Origin: Aricia agestis
Taxonomy: Eukaryota; Arthropoda; Insecta; Lepidoptera; Lycaenidae
DNA: 64,000 nucleotides
Assembly: GCF_905147365.1 (NCBI RefSeq)
Contig: NC_056409.1
Location: 4,593,001 to 4,657,000, forward strand
Direction: 5' to 3'
Shown here piece after piece: positions 23,836 through 33,823 of the stretch. The position numbers and the translations under genes were made by a program. Below the pieces are notes generated by a model that saw nothing but the letters and a program-made list of their open reading frames with translations, did not search any database and was not told where the DNA came from. The stretch's first letter is position 1; the number at the start of each line of letters is the position of its first letter.

Positions 23836-25474
23836 ATCTTATTTCTTAGCCGACTCACTAAGGTCAATTGGTCTCAGTGACGAAGATTCGACCATAGTAT
23901 CTATAAATAAAAGAAATACCTATATATTCACCGAGCTACTTAAAATTTGGCATTTAAAAATTGAATATTATCACAAAACCCAATTTAGGTACCGTACTTA
24001 AAAAGCATAATATTAATAGGTAAGTACCTAATTAGGCACTTTTAACAAGGCACAGCCATTTTATTTTTTCCAACTGTCAAGAGGGGTATTGTTTATTTTC
24101 AGGATAATGTTATTATTTTTTTGAGAAATAGGACCTTAGCTAGCGAAGGCCGTATTAAAAATGCGTTCCTAGTTCTAATAGGAACAATATTTGTATCATT
24201 GAACACAAACAATAAATAACCATCGTTAAAGTTAATGTAATACCTTAATTCAGTACAATATCTAATTTTCCGTCGACAATAGTGGTGCTGTTTCGGAGCT
24301 TTGTGATGTCGATGGCACAGCGTAGGCATTCTCGTACTGATAGTGCCTGAAAACCAAAAAAAATTATTTTATTTATTTACAGTTTTCAACGCGCATCGAC
24401 CGTTGGAGCTTAAAAAATATTCAGCTACTTAATTATTTTTACATTGATGTCACTTTGTTTTAATCGGACTCGAATATTTTACTATTGCCAACCAATTGCC
24501 AACACGTTTAATTTTCTATTTTCTAAGGACCGGGCGTGGCGGGGGGGTGTGAGCATACCTATTACGAAAAGATGGTCGGTCTGGTATATTGAAACTAAAA
24601 ATCATGAAAATTTACTTTTATTAATCTGACTGAAAATATATAACACGTTTTTAAGTCGTATTATCACTTAGTTTTGTTAGGTACACCTTGTATTATAAGT
24701 ATCCTTAGAAAAGAGGCTAGAGACGTCTCAAATTAAACATAAAATTATATTAACCCCTTAACCGCCGAGCTTAAAATCAATTGTCGTGCCTCTAGCGCCG
24801 GCACCATAAATCGAAAAATTTATACCTACAACAAATACTGATGTAAAATACTTATCTTTTTCGATGTCGATAATTTAGTTCTTAGTATAAACTGATATCT
24901 AGTATTTGAATCCATAATGTTGTAAGTAAATATACAACACTGGCAAAAACATTAGATAAAAACAGCTTGAATAGTGAAGTGACATAATTCCCGGTATTTG
25001 TTATTACATTTCAAATAATATTGATTTCATAGTTTTCACGGATTAAATAATTGAGTTGTTTAAATATATAACCTACTACAAAAACAGATTTTCAATAGTA
25101 GATCGATACCCATCCCCTTCACACGTATACGATTTCATCTAAATGTCGTAGCAGACAGATAGATAGGAAAGCGTTACTTTGTAATTTATTGTAATTTTGT
25201 TTCTAATTTAAGTATCCACTACAACCACATTTATCGATAGCATCATCATAAGCACAACACTAGTGGAAAATTCTAGAAGGCGGCACTCGTTTATGATGTC
25301 AGAAGCGGTAGTCTTTTTCCGACCGTGGCGCAAGGGTGTGCTGACAACATTCGTTTCTAAACATGCAGGCTAGGGATGGGAATCGTCAATTCAATCACTG
25401 ACATATTTATACTATATTTATTATAAATTAAGTAAAACAAATACGTTTATTTGTTCAGTAACCAAATTGCTTTA

Positions 25475-26471
25475 TCTATACTAATATTATAATTCTGCAG
25501 AGTTTGTTTGTTTGTTTGTTTGAACGCGCTAATCTCAGGAAGTACTGGTCCGATTTGAAAAATTATTTTACTGTTGGGTAACCCATTTATCGAGGAAGGC
25601 TATAATAGGCCATATTTTATTACGCTAAGACTAATAGGAGCGAAGAAATAGAGGAAAATGTGGAAAAAACGGGGGAAAATATATGAAAGTGCTTATTTGA
25701 ACGCGCTAATCTCAGAAACTACTGGTCCGATTTGAAAAATTCATTCAGTGTTAGATAGCCCATTGATCGAGAAAGGCTATATTTTATCACGCTAAGACTA
25801 ATAGGAACGAAGTAATAGAGGAAAATGTGAAAAAAACGGGGGAAATTATATGAAATGGCTTATTTGAACGCGCTTATCTCAGGAACTACTGATCCGATTT
25901 GAAAAATTCTTTCAGTTTTAGATAGGCCATTTATCGAAAAAGGCTATAGGTCATATTTTAGTACGCTAAAACTAATAGGAGCGAAGAAATAGAGGAAAAT
26001 GTGGAAAAAAACGGGGGAAATTATATGAAAGGGCTTATTTGAACGCGCAAATCTCAGGAACTAATGGTCCGATTTAAAAAATTCTTTCAATGTTAGATAG
26101 CCCATTTATTGAGGAACGCTATAGGCTATAATTTATCACGCTAAGACTAAAAGGAGCGAAGAAATAGAGGAAAATGTGGAAAAAACGGGGGGAAATTATT
26201 ATCTTAAGAACTACTGGAGCAATTTTTATGTTAATTGGCAAACATGAAGAATAGACCACATGAAGGGACATTGGCTATTTTTGGCGGAAAAATGTACGGT
26301 TGCGTGAAATTCCTAAATTACGCAAGCGAAGCCGCGCGGAACATCTTTATATAATAAAATCGTAGGAAAGTCAATTCTGTACATTGAATATTTTTGTACA
26401 ATAAAATAAATAATAATACTTGGGATGTGATCTACTATGCTAACGCGGACGAAGTCACGGGCAACAGCTAG
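25475..26471 (+). mobile_element. Helitron-like element with four internal tandem units
   Basis: It starts tctatactaatattataatt and ends gcaacagctag. Between these ends a unit of about 170-177 bp repeats four times, with unit starts tgaacgcgc at 25521, 25698, 25865 and 26040. Each unit carries ctggtccgattt..., cgctaagactaa and gaggaaaatgtg blocks. TC...CTAG ends suggest a non-autonomous Helitron, which is an inference. No transposase frame. Confidence 0.7.
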
Positions 26472-27157
26472 TTTGTTTTATAATAAACTAGTTAGTATAA
26501 ACAGAAATGTTTTAATTTATGTGGATTGTCCCGTCCCTACTGTCGGATTTTTCTGACTCGGGCGTTGGACATCAATACACTTTTCTAAGAATATTTTCTG
26601 TAATTTATTTAACTTTAGACATTATTTTTAGGTCTTCTAATTAAGAAACTAAAGTGTAATCAATTGTAAATTACTTCATTAACTATTTACCAAGTATAAA
26701 CATTATTTTAATATAATACAGTGCTATCAAACAAAAAAGGGAGATTAACCGAGTAGTGGTACTGGTCGTAAATATCCGACCTTGGCGAAAGGGGCACGAA
26801 AATATTTGTCGGATTATTCCGACCTTGGCGGTTAAAGGGTTAATGAAGCAATTATAACATAATTTAAACAACGAAAACTTAGATATTGAAGTCATTTGTT
26901 AAGTAATTACTCGTATCAAAGTAATAAATGGATTATTACCACCGATTTCTATTATTGTCAAATGATGATTTAATGTTATGATTAATATTATGATGATAGA
27001 ACATAATTTAATAATTATTATAGGTGTACCAGAATCTGATGGCAAAAAGTGAGAAAATAAATGGACTCTAGCAATACCGGGGTAATAGGAATAAAACATT
27101 TTGATCCCTTTTTTCCTTTAGCAAATTATAAACAGTTTGTATACGTCACGCATCAGC

Positions 27158-27622
27158 TTAAGAGGATACACCAGGGGCGAGAGAAATTGAAAATAGGTAT
27201 TTGAAAATGTATTGCTGTCTCACCAATCTCAAGTCTCCCACCGCAGAGCGCGATAGAGACAACAAGAACAGAAAATCTTCGATTCGTTGTCCGCTGATTC
27301 CTTCTCCAAAACTTAACCGATTTAAGTACTTTTTTCAAGCAAGGCTTGAGCTGTGTTCCTATGTTTTATTTTTTTTTTTATATTTCAGCCAGTTTTGTTT
27401 TCTGGGTGTTTGAACACAGAGGAAAATCTGGCAATTTTTTTGGGTTTTTGGACGTTCTTATCTTTTTTAATAATAAAATTATGAAAAAAAGGAAAACATA
27501 GGGACATGCTAATAGTGGCCATAGATATTTAGGAAAAAAAATCATAACTCTACCGGCATTATCCAGGGAGGAAACAGGGGACAACGTTTGTATGGAAAAA
27601 CGGCGGTGTGGAATCCTCTTAA
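27158..27622. mobile_element. TTAA-flanked element, copy A
   Basis: Ends are TTAA-gaggatacacc and ggtgtggaatcctc-TTAA, short inverted termini bordered by TTAA on both sides. TTAA duplication is typical of piggyBac-type transposition (family knowledge). About 465 bp, no transposase. A homologous copy lies at 48082-48548 in the same orientation. Confidence 0.75.
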
Positions 27623-27932
27623 TGGCTGCTAGTGTGGTTACACAAATAATAATACGTTTAAGTACTATAGATTTTAAGTTTTTCACTGACAAATAGACAA
27701 AAAGTTATCAAAGAAGAGCGAGAGTGAGATTGAACATTTTATATAACGTCAATATGGTCATTGGACAACCTTTATAAGGCAATATGCTCAGGGTGAGTTC
27801 CGAAATTCAACCCAGAATACTGGCCAGCGTCGATATCGATGCTGTATTTTAGTGTCATGCCAGTTGCCACAGGTAGCACAAAGGTGATGTACTTACATAC
27901 TTACTTATACAGAGTAATGACATCGCTTAACC

Positions 27933-28218
27933 CAGGGGTTCCCAATCTTTTTCAGCCTGCGGCGCACTAGCAAGTCAATATTTTGCCATGGCGCCCTACT
28001 TTACCTAGCTTTTACAAAAATATACATAAATAAACACCTTTAATGATTATAGTTAGGTTAACCAAGTAAATAATAATAAACAATTATTTATTCATCTGCC
28101 TGCTTTGTATAATTCATATTTTAATTTTATTTTATGTTTATGGTTATGGATATATAGTGATGGAAGATCGACTCACGGCGCCCCTCAGGCGCCGCGGCGC
28201 ACAGTTTGGGAACCCCTG
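27933..28218. mobile_element. hAT-type MITE, copy A, with perfect 8-bp target duplication
   Basis: The termini caggggttcccaat and tttgggaacccctg are inverted. GCTTAACC is duplicated exactly at 27925-27932 and 28219-28226. An 8-bp duplication with CAGGGG ends marks the hAT superfamily. It lies within 260 bp downstream of the TM7SF3 stop. Confidence 0.92.
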
Positions 28219-28476
28219 GCTTAACCCATCAATCCCCCAACGGCAGCTGGCTGCCGCATAACAATTGAAAATCTATTGTGTCTGCGTTACCCTCGCTGGA
28301 GGTTATAATATTTAAAATGACATTCCAACAAAGTCATATACGTTAATGCACTGGTCAAATACGTCAATATTTCGGAACGAATCAACAGTATGACGTTACT
28401 TTTCGGAACTTAAAATACATTAAAACTTTACCTCTCTACCCCAACTCTAATGCCAGTATTGATACAAACAAAGGAG

Positions 28477-28655
28477 TCACTTAAAATATTTAAACACCAA
28501 CCTCCTAGCAAGGACGTCAGCACTCCCGTACATAGACGGTGCTGGGCGGACACTCCTGGGCGGGGGCGGGAAGGGCGGGCGGCCGCGATTGTGAAGCCGC
28601 TGCAACAGGAAACCCGTCACCGCTACAGCCGCCCACACCACAACGAGGGACGCGT
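28477..28655 (-). CDS. TM7SF3: TM7SF3 exon 8 (last membrane span, C-terminus, stop)
   Basis: The acceptor is ttatacag on the minus strand. It encodes DASLVVVWAAVAVTGFLLQR, then GRPPFPPPP, and stops at TGA 28477-28479. The cytoplasmic tail after the Pro run is shorter than in human TM7SF3. GC-rich compared with its surroundings. Confidence 0.9.
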
Positions 28656-31600
28656 CTGTATAACGAGGGTACTCGGTGAGGCAAGGTATTATAAGCGTTA
28701 ACGTAAAGAGAACACTAGGGCCGGTAAAAATAGTCAGTACTCAAGATGCATCTCGGTCTCAAGACGCGGTTCGGCTCTATGATTGGTCCAAATTTTGACA
28801 GCCAACCAATCACAGGGCCTGAATCGTGTCTTGAGACCGAGATGCACCTTGAGTACTGACTATTTATACCGGCCTAGGAGTAAATAAATAAATAAATAAA
28901 TACATAGATGAGATAGACAGATGGCGAACCAAAGACCTCTTATGTCAATGTGGCGAACCTTTGTTTGGTCGCAATAATTTATGTCAACTGTCAAGCCCAT
29001 CCGTCAGATGACAACTGATATTGAATTGACATAATCCCACCAATTGACGTAACGTCAACTGCCTATGAATAAATTTATTTGATGGTACCATAGACATAAT
29101 ATAAAGTATATATTATGTCTATGGATGGTACTATACTATACCATTGAAACAGTAGTCAAAGCAATGACTGTTGGAGATAACTTTATATTAATCGTAATTC
29201 GTAACATTATCGAATGAAAATTATTGTTTATTGCGCGCAATTTTAATAATGGTTTTCAAAAATGGAAGAAGGCGCAGCGTTCGATTTTAAGGTCTCCTTG
29301 GTGGGGCTAGGAGTGTGCGGGGCGAGTGCGTGAGAGGGGGGACACGCTTATAATGGGGGAAATTTTAAGGCTAGGTTTTAACACTACCATGGCTCACTAC
29401 ATAAGCGTGCGGGTGACTTTCTAAATGGCCTAGAATGTTTGCGAGCAATACAATACTTTAGCCTTAAGTCACTGCAATTAAAGAAAACTAACATATTAAA
29501 AACTTACCACTCCATTCAAATGGTGGCGATATCACAGCCTTGTTGAAGTTTGGCACGACCGCTCGTCTCACCGTATTGACGAGGATGTACTTCAAATTGG
29601 ACCCTATGTAGTGGTCGATAGGGTATATAAACGCGTACGCGCCGAGTATCGCGCAGCAGGCTATGTTGGTGTGGTAGGTTGTTGATATGCTGAGCAGCGA
29701 CGTCATTAGCATCACGAATATGAATATCGTCCAGAAACTGAGATCCGTGAGGACGGCTATACCACCTTAAAAATACATTCAATGTAGAGAACATAGAATA
29801 ACAAATTAAAAATAATTATAAGTACAAAGAACAATAAAATACTTATGATGGATGCAGATTAGATATAAAACAGTGAAGATTAAGAGTTAAGACACCACAT
29901 CGGAAATGTTAAATCTATGGTCAAGGTCCTGTAGACTTTTTGGACCTATGTGGCGACTTCCAACTGCTCATATTTGGTGGCCGATATATGCATGTATTGG
30001 TTTTTCGAGAATGTAACATGCAGAAGGTAACAACTAACAAGGCACTTCGTTCCAACCAAACTCTACGGAAAAAGGTGCCAAGTTCATTTCTATTGTTGTA
30101 TTGTGTAAACAGTAATGGGTAAAAACACTCACTGACCTGGTAAACTATAATACAATATTGACGCAAACAAGAAGCCAAGATTGAGTGTGGGTAGAAACAC
30201 CGAGAACACCGGTATACCGTAGAACCACCAGAAACACAGCCAAATCGCGCCGAAGCACAAACCTGATATTATCGACGCGCCCAGTAGAGCTGCAATAAAT
30301 GCTCATGTCAGTTGGAACTTGGAGGATGGTTACAAACACTACAAACAAAAGTGTTTGCATCTCTCGGGTCCAACCATAAAGTACGTCACACAATTTAGAA
30401 TTTTTTTGACCCCCTCCCCCGGCCCCCCTCTCTCCCATTGCCACATTGTGATAATTGAAATTTCGCTATTCAATTTATTAAAATGTGAGGTCACAAGGAC
30501 CTCTCCTCACTCCTTGTCACACCATGTCACACTTCGTCCACTCCCTCCCCTCCTCTTTAGGTGTGACAATACTTTATGAATGGTCCCTTATTTTCATACT
30601 CTGTGGTATTGTAAATCATGGCATACATATCAGCGGCTCTAGACAAGTAGTAAGTGATTATCGTAAACGCTAACGCTAACGCTACAAAATGTATGTGATT
30701 TGACATAAGTCATCGCTTCGCTAGCAAATACCAATGTCAAATCCCATACATTTTGTAGCATTAGCGTCAGCGTTTACGATAATCGCTTGCCACTTGGCTA
30801 GCCCCGCAGAAGATAATCTGATTGAACATACTAACCTGGTCTATTCACATCAGCGATGATGGATATCAGTACAAACGTGATGAACACACCACTGAAGAGG
30901 CCAACCAGGAACATCTCAGTCTTGAAGAACCTGTGGCCCAGGTAGCACATGAACAGCCCGATGAATATCAACGATGTGCAGACCATATTCGAGAATACGT
31001 CATCTGAAAAGAATTAAGGGATTAGAACAAAAATTATTTTAATACTTTCTAACTTCTTCTAACCTTCCAGTAATTAAAACTTAACCTTACATTTGGACGT
31101 ACACAGGGAAAAGAAACAAAAAAGAGATATAAATTATTGTAAGGTATTTTTTAAAGCATAATATAATAAGAATATGAACTACTCTACCTAAATTAGTACA
31201 GCTACGATAATCAAGAGGATCACAGGCGTATGAAGACGTAGGAACGTACACAGCGTAGGCATCTGGATAGTCATTACTGAATGCAACAGCCACATAAATG
31301 GACCCAGTGCCCGGATAGGCACTGAGCATGCGGCGCATGTGGAGACCATTTGCTGGGACCTAGATTAAAAAATATATATTTTTTAATTTTTGGGGTTGAC
31401 ATTTGAATCACGCATTATAGGTAGAGGGGGGGGAATGGTGGCATTTTATAGGGGTTAGTTACCCCTTTCAAATGACACCTGATTTGTGTCTAGGAAATGC
31501 ATAGTTTTTTTTTAAATACGTGTTTGAAGTTACGTATGACGGAACGTTATTTTTTGTTAACGTGTCTTTAATATTATGTTTTCACTATAGTTACGTTTTG

Positions 31601-33823
31601 TTTTACGCGTAATTTGTTGTAAAATATATTTAAGTGTCATAATAATAGAACAGTATACAATAATTCTTAGGTAATTAATTATAGCAATGTATCACTCCGT
31701 GCTGGCCCAATACGACTTGGTTAGGTTAGGTTAGATGGCTAAGCGGGAGCTTCGCTGCGCTACGCTCCCGTCTTAGTCATCGTGGTTATTTTTTTTGTGA
31801 ACCACCCAGAAATAGGCATTCAAATGCAACCCCAATTTTTGTTCTGCTCAAGCCACTTGAAACCCATTGAGGGGCAAAAAGTAGGAGGTGGTGCAAGGCC
31901 CAAGGTCCGAAAACACATTGTCAATGACGATTGTGATAAGAATGGTTCTGATATATAAATATCCATGTATAAAACTTTACTACCTGTCATTTCTAGGGAG
32001 TAACCTAAAAAGTAGGTCTTGAAATAATAAAATGTTTGTTTTTAATAATTTCCTCTAAAACTTACATATTCTCCATAGTCAGCTATACCATCCATTGTCA
32101 TCATTTGTTTGATTCCTTCAAAATATGTCTCTGTGCTGAAATCTCGTTCAGACAAGAAAAGTTTGTAAAATACTACTGTTGTTTTGTCAATTGTTGTACA
32201 ACTAACATCTTTTGGGTTCTTCGCTAAAGCAGCAGACACAAGAACATAATCCTTATTGAATGATGTACGCATAAATGGGGATATTGGTATTGGAAATTCC
32301 ATATTGCATCCTCCTGGTATTGGGTCTAAATAAGAAATAAAAGATTTTAAGAAAAAAAAATTAATAAAAATTATTATTTTTAGGTGTACAAGTCTCTTAA
32401 TCTACTATTGTAGTAGCATTGATACTGTACTGCCCTAAAAAAATAAAATTATTCAACCAATTTAATACCTAGTATAACAGTTATTAAAATTGCTAAAACA
32501 ACATGTTATAACTATTTATTAACTGCCTTTAAGCTGTAAGGTACAAACTCTGCCAGCAAAACAAGTGTGGCGGTACCCACAATTCACCTAACATTCCTGC
32601 ACGCTATCGAAGTTTTCTGAGCTCGTCGGTATATATACGACAGCTGAGATGTATCACGTGGGCTTCGGCCTGACCGAGCATAACACCTCGCTCGGTCGAA
32701 AGATCTTCTTCCTTTGTGGCCACCACACGCTTATCCCACATTGGTGACCCTCAACAAACATGCCTCCTTTATCATCATCACTCCCCGCCCCTCCGCACCG
32801 CGCCAGCCAGCATCGCCTCATCGGGTACATCGTCTACTAGCCGCAATGTACCGCGGCCTGGGCGACTCCGCATCGGCATCATCGGGCTTTCTCACTACAC
32901 CGACCGGTCAACAAGCAGAGCACATCTCTCCGGGTCAGCACGTAGCATTGGCCTCGCATGGCAGCTACCCGACTCACTGGATCCCGTGCAGCAGCTTACC
33001 GTTCCGACTCACTGGGACTCACACTGGAACTCACTGGCATTGGCGACTTCAAGATTCGACCTCCGGTCTTCGGGGGGGAGTGATGTGGCGGTACCCACAA
33101 TTCACCTAACATTCCTGCATCACGCTATCGAAGTTTTCTGAGCTCGTCGGTATATAAACGACAGCTGAGATGTATCACGTGGGCTTCGGCCTGACCGAGC
33201 ATAACACCTTGCTCGGTCGGAAGATCTTCCTTTGGCCGCCACACTCATATTCCCACACAAGTCTCTGGTAAAAGTGTTAAAGTTATAATTTTACCTAGGT
33301 TGTGCTAATTTATGTAAAAGGTATATAATATACATACCAGTAGCTTGATATCCATGTACAGAAACATACACTTTCAGATCAATAGCATTCGGATTGTAAA
33401 CAAAAAATGTATCCATCTTTGCTGCGACTTTGCCGTAAAGACCAACATTGGTGCCAGTTATATATGAGCCCTTGATCATTGTATTATTATATAATGTAAC
33501 ATTATAAAAACGACTGTGTACTTGAAATATTATAAATGTAATATTCTTATTAACACCCTCAAAATTAACTTCTAAAGTAGAAGTGCCGTTGAGATAGTAA
33601 TATCGGCCACATAGTTCTTTGTTACCCGGAGTTGTAGTTTTATTTAGCGGTAATGTTACGCTTAAATCTGAAACAATATCTATTTTTATTTACGAGACAA
33701 TTAGTAAGTGTTAATTTAAATTTGACTGAGCCGATAAGTCAAGATTATTTTGGTAGTACCATACTTACTCAAAGTATTTATGGATTGCAGAACCGAACAA
33801 AGGAAAATTATGTACTTGAGCAT
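28477..33823 (-). CDS. TM7SF3: transmembrane 7 superfamily member 3, complete, 8 exons
   Basis: Minus-strand join of 33769-33823, 33338-33667, 32066-32325, 31188-31359, 30836-31003, 30137-30289, 29508-29765 and 28477-28655: 1575 nt, 524 residues plus stop, all phases consistent, all GT-AG. Seen: signal peptide MLKYIIFLCSVLQSI; an extracellular part with many N-x-T/S sites (NKT, NGT, NIT, NVT, NNT); DPIPGGCNMEF at 129; YVPTSSYAC...SCTNLG before the first membrane span; GHRFFKTEMF; about seven hydrophobic spans; DHYIGSNLKYILVNTVRRA; GRPPFPPPP near the C-terminus. These blocks match human TM7SF3 (570 aa), whose C-terminus is longer. In mammals it is linked to cell survival and stress response; the insect role is not known to me. 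The gene is divergent from ANKS1. Confidence 0.95.
28718..28874. mobile_element. 157-bp MITE with TA target duplication
   Basis: Ends gggccggtaaaaatagtcag and ctgactatttataccggcc are inverted for about 55 bp. TA flanks both sides, as for Tc1/mariner-type elements. Non-coding. Confidence 0.88.
28915..29088. mobile_element. GTAC-type MITE, diverged copy 4 of 4
   Basis: It shares cagatggcgaacc, a tttggtcgc block, the gatattgaattgacataatc segment and the end aatttatttgatggtac with the other copies. The left end is blurred. Confidence 0.6.
29088..29124. repeat. perfect 16-bp palindrome flanked by repeated gatggtac
   Basis: Arms ccatagacataatata and tatattatgtctatgg surround aagta. The 8-mer gatggtac occurs directly before and after, so the palindrome looks inserted at the end of the GTAC MITE. 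Confidence 0.75.
29508..29765 (-). CDS. TM7SF3: TM7SF3 exon 7
   Basis: It encodes two membrane spans (FWTIFIFVMLMTSLLSI and NIACCAILGAYAFIYPI), then DHYIGSNLKYILVNTVRRA and FNKAVISPPFEWS. The donor is gtg|gtaagt. Matches the human segment ending in the conserved VNT/LNV-RRA block. Confidence 0.94.
29766..30136 (-). other. TM7SF3: TM7SF3 intron 6
   Basis: 371 bp, AT-rich, GT-AG; no repeat or exon recognised. Confidence 0.8.
30137..30289 (-). CDS. TM7SF3: TM7SF3 exon 6
   Basis: It encodes a hydrophobic segment ALLGASIISGLCFGAIWLCF, then WWFYGIPVFSVFLPTLNLGF. These are two membrane spans. The acceptor is ttgcag and the donor cag|gtcagt, phase 1 at both ends. Confidence 0.93.
30290..30835 (-). 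other. TM7SF3: TM7SF3 intron 5
   Basis: 546 bp, GT-AG, containing a hairpin MITE at 30652-30788 close to its 5' end on the minus strand. Confidence 0.8.
30652..30788. mobile_element. MITE with about 50-bp inverted ends
   Basis: The left end aagtgattatcgtaaacgct and the right end agcgtttacgataatcgctt pair, and pairing continues through tacaaaatgtatg. Non-coding, in a TM7SF3 intron. Confidence 0.85.
30836..31003 (-). CDS. TM7SF3: TM7SF3 exon 5 (first membrane spans)
   Basis: It encodes DDVFSNMVCTSLIFIGLFMC, then YLGHRFFKTEMFLVGLFSG and FITFVLISIIADVNRP. GHRFFKTE corresponds to the conserved GHRFWKTE of vertebrate TM7SF3. The acceptor is ttttcag. Confidence 0.94.
31004..31187 (-). other. TM7SF3: TM7SF3 intron 4
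   Basis: 184 bp, AT-rich, GT-AG; nothing else seen. Confidence 0.8.
31188..31359 (-). CDS. TM7SF3: TM7SF3 exon 4 (juxtamembrane ectodomain)
   Basis: It encodes VPANGLHMRRMLSAYPGTGS, then YAVYVPTSSYACDPLDYRSC and TNLG. The paired Cys pattern YAC...SC.(N/S)LG is shared with vertebrate TM7SF3. The acceptor is aatctag and the donor tag|gtagag. Confidence 0.93.
31360..32065 (-). other. TM7SF3: TM7SF3 intron 3
   Basis: 706 bp. It contains a short ttaggttaggttag run at about 31719-31733 (insect telomere-like TTAGG units) next to a gggagc...gctccc hairpin near 31747-31770. No exon. Confidence 0.75.
32066..32325 (-). CDS. TM7SF3: TM7SF3 exon 3
   Basis: It begins with the diagnostic DPIPGGCNMEF, then a long ectodomain stretch with KDVSCTTIDKTTVVFYKLF and ends ADYGEY. 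The acceptor is ttatttag and the donor tat|gtaagt, leaving in phase 0. Confidence 0.94.
32566..32740 (+). repeat. left LTR of the TRIM
   Basis: 175 bp. It contains a TATA-like tatatatacg and an inverted ctcggtcgaaag-type segment. Differs from the right LTR by scattered substitutions and small indels. Confidence 0.88.
33082..33257 (+). repeat. right LTR of the TRIM
   Basis: 176 bp, preceded by the purine tract and followed by the CAAG duplication. Confidence 0.88.
33338..33667 (-). CDS. TM7SF3: TM7SF3 exon 2 (N-terminal ectodomain)
   Basis: The acceptor is tgtttcag. It encodes LSVTLPLNKTTTPGNKELCG, then a stretch rich in N-glycosylation sequons up to HGYQAT. The donor is ctg|gtatgt. Weakly conserved part of the family, assigned by phase and position. 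Confidence 0.88.
33769..33823 (-). CDS. TM7SF3: TM7SF3 exon 1 (signal peptide)
   Basis: ATG at 33823-33821 begins MLKYIIFLCSVLQSINTL, a short basic start followed by a hydrophobic core. The donor ga|gtaagt gives the phase required by exon 2. No earlier in-frame ATG is needed. Confidence 0.85.

Larger units (their letters stand above)
21600..28476. other. intergenic region between toy and TM7SF3, repeat-rich
   Basis: No spliced or single-exon gene could be supported on either strand. It contains the GTAC MITE at 22227-22389, a perfect AT palindrome at 23468-23520, a MITE at 23689-23835, a Helitron-like element with internal tandem units at 25475-26471, a TTAA-flanked element at 27158-27622 and a hAT-type MITE at 27933-28218. 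The last part, below 28477, must also hold the TM7SF3 3' UTR. Confidence 0.7.
28656..29507 (-). other. TM7SF3: TM7SF3 intron 7
   Basis: It contains a TA-flanked MITE at 28718-28874, a diverged GTAC MITE at about 28915-29088, a perfect short palindrome at 29088-29124 and a G-rich patch near 29290-29345. No exon recognised. Confidence 0.8.
32566..33257 (+). mobile_element. miniature LTR retrotransposon (TRIM-like), complete
   Basis: Two direct LTRs, 32566-32740 and 33082-33257, begin tgtggcggtacccacaattc and end in tcccaca, giving TG...CA ends. CAAG is duplicated at 32562-32565 and 33258-33261. A TGG-starting primer-site candidate (tggtgaccct) follows the left LTR at 32742, and a purine tract ggggggagtga precedes the right LTR. 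The internal part is only 341 bp with no recognisable gag or pol, so it moves in trans if at all. LTRs are alike but not identical. Confidence 0.9.
32326..33337 (-). other. TM7SF3: TM7SF3 intron 2, containing a TRIM
   Basis: 1.0 kb; 692 bp of it is the LTR element at 32566-33257. The long open frames here (32716-33141) belong to that element and not to the host gene. Confidence 0.85.

Noticed and set aside
29516..29794. 92-codon minus-strand frame
   Set aside because: Overlaps TM7SF3 exon 7 in a different frame; the exon frame carries the conserved sequence.
32716..33141. Open frames of 131 and 141 codons as a new gene
   Set aside because: They start and end inside the TRIM LTRs and interior, in a TM7SF3 intron, with no recognisable domain.
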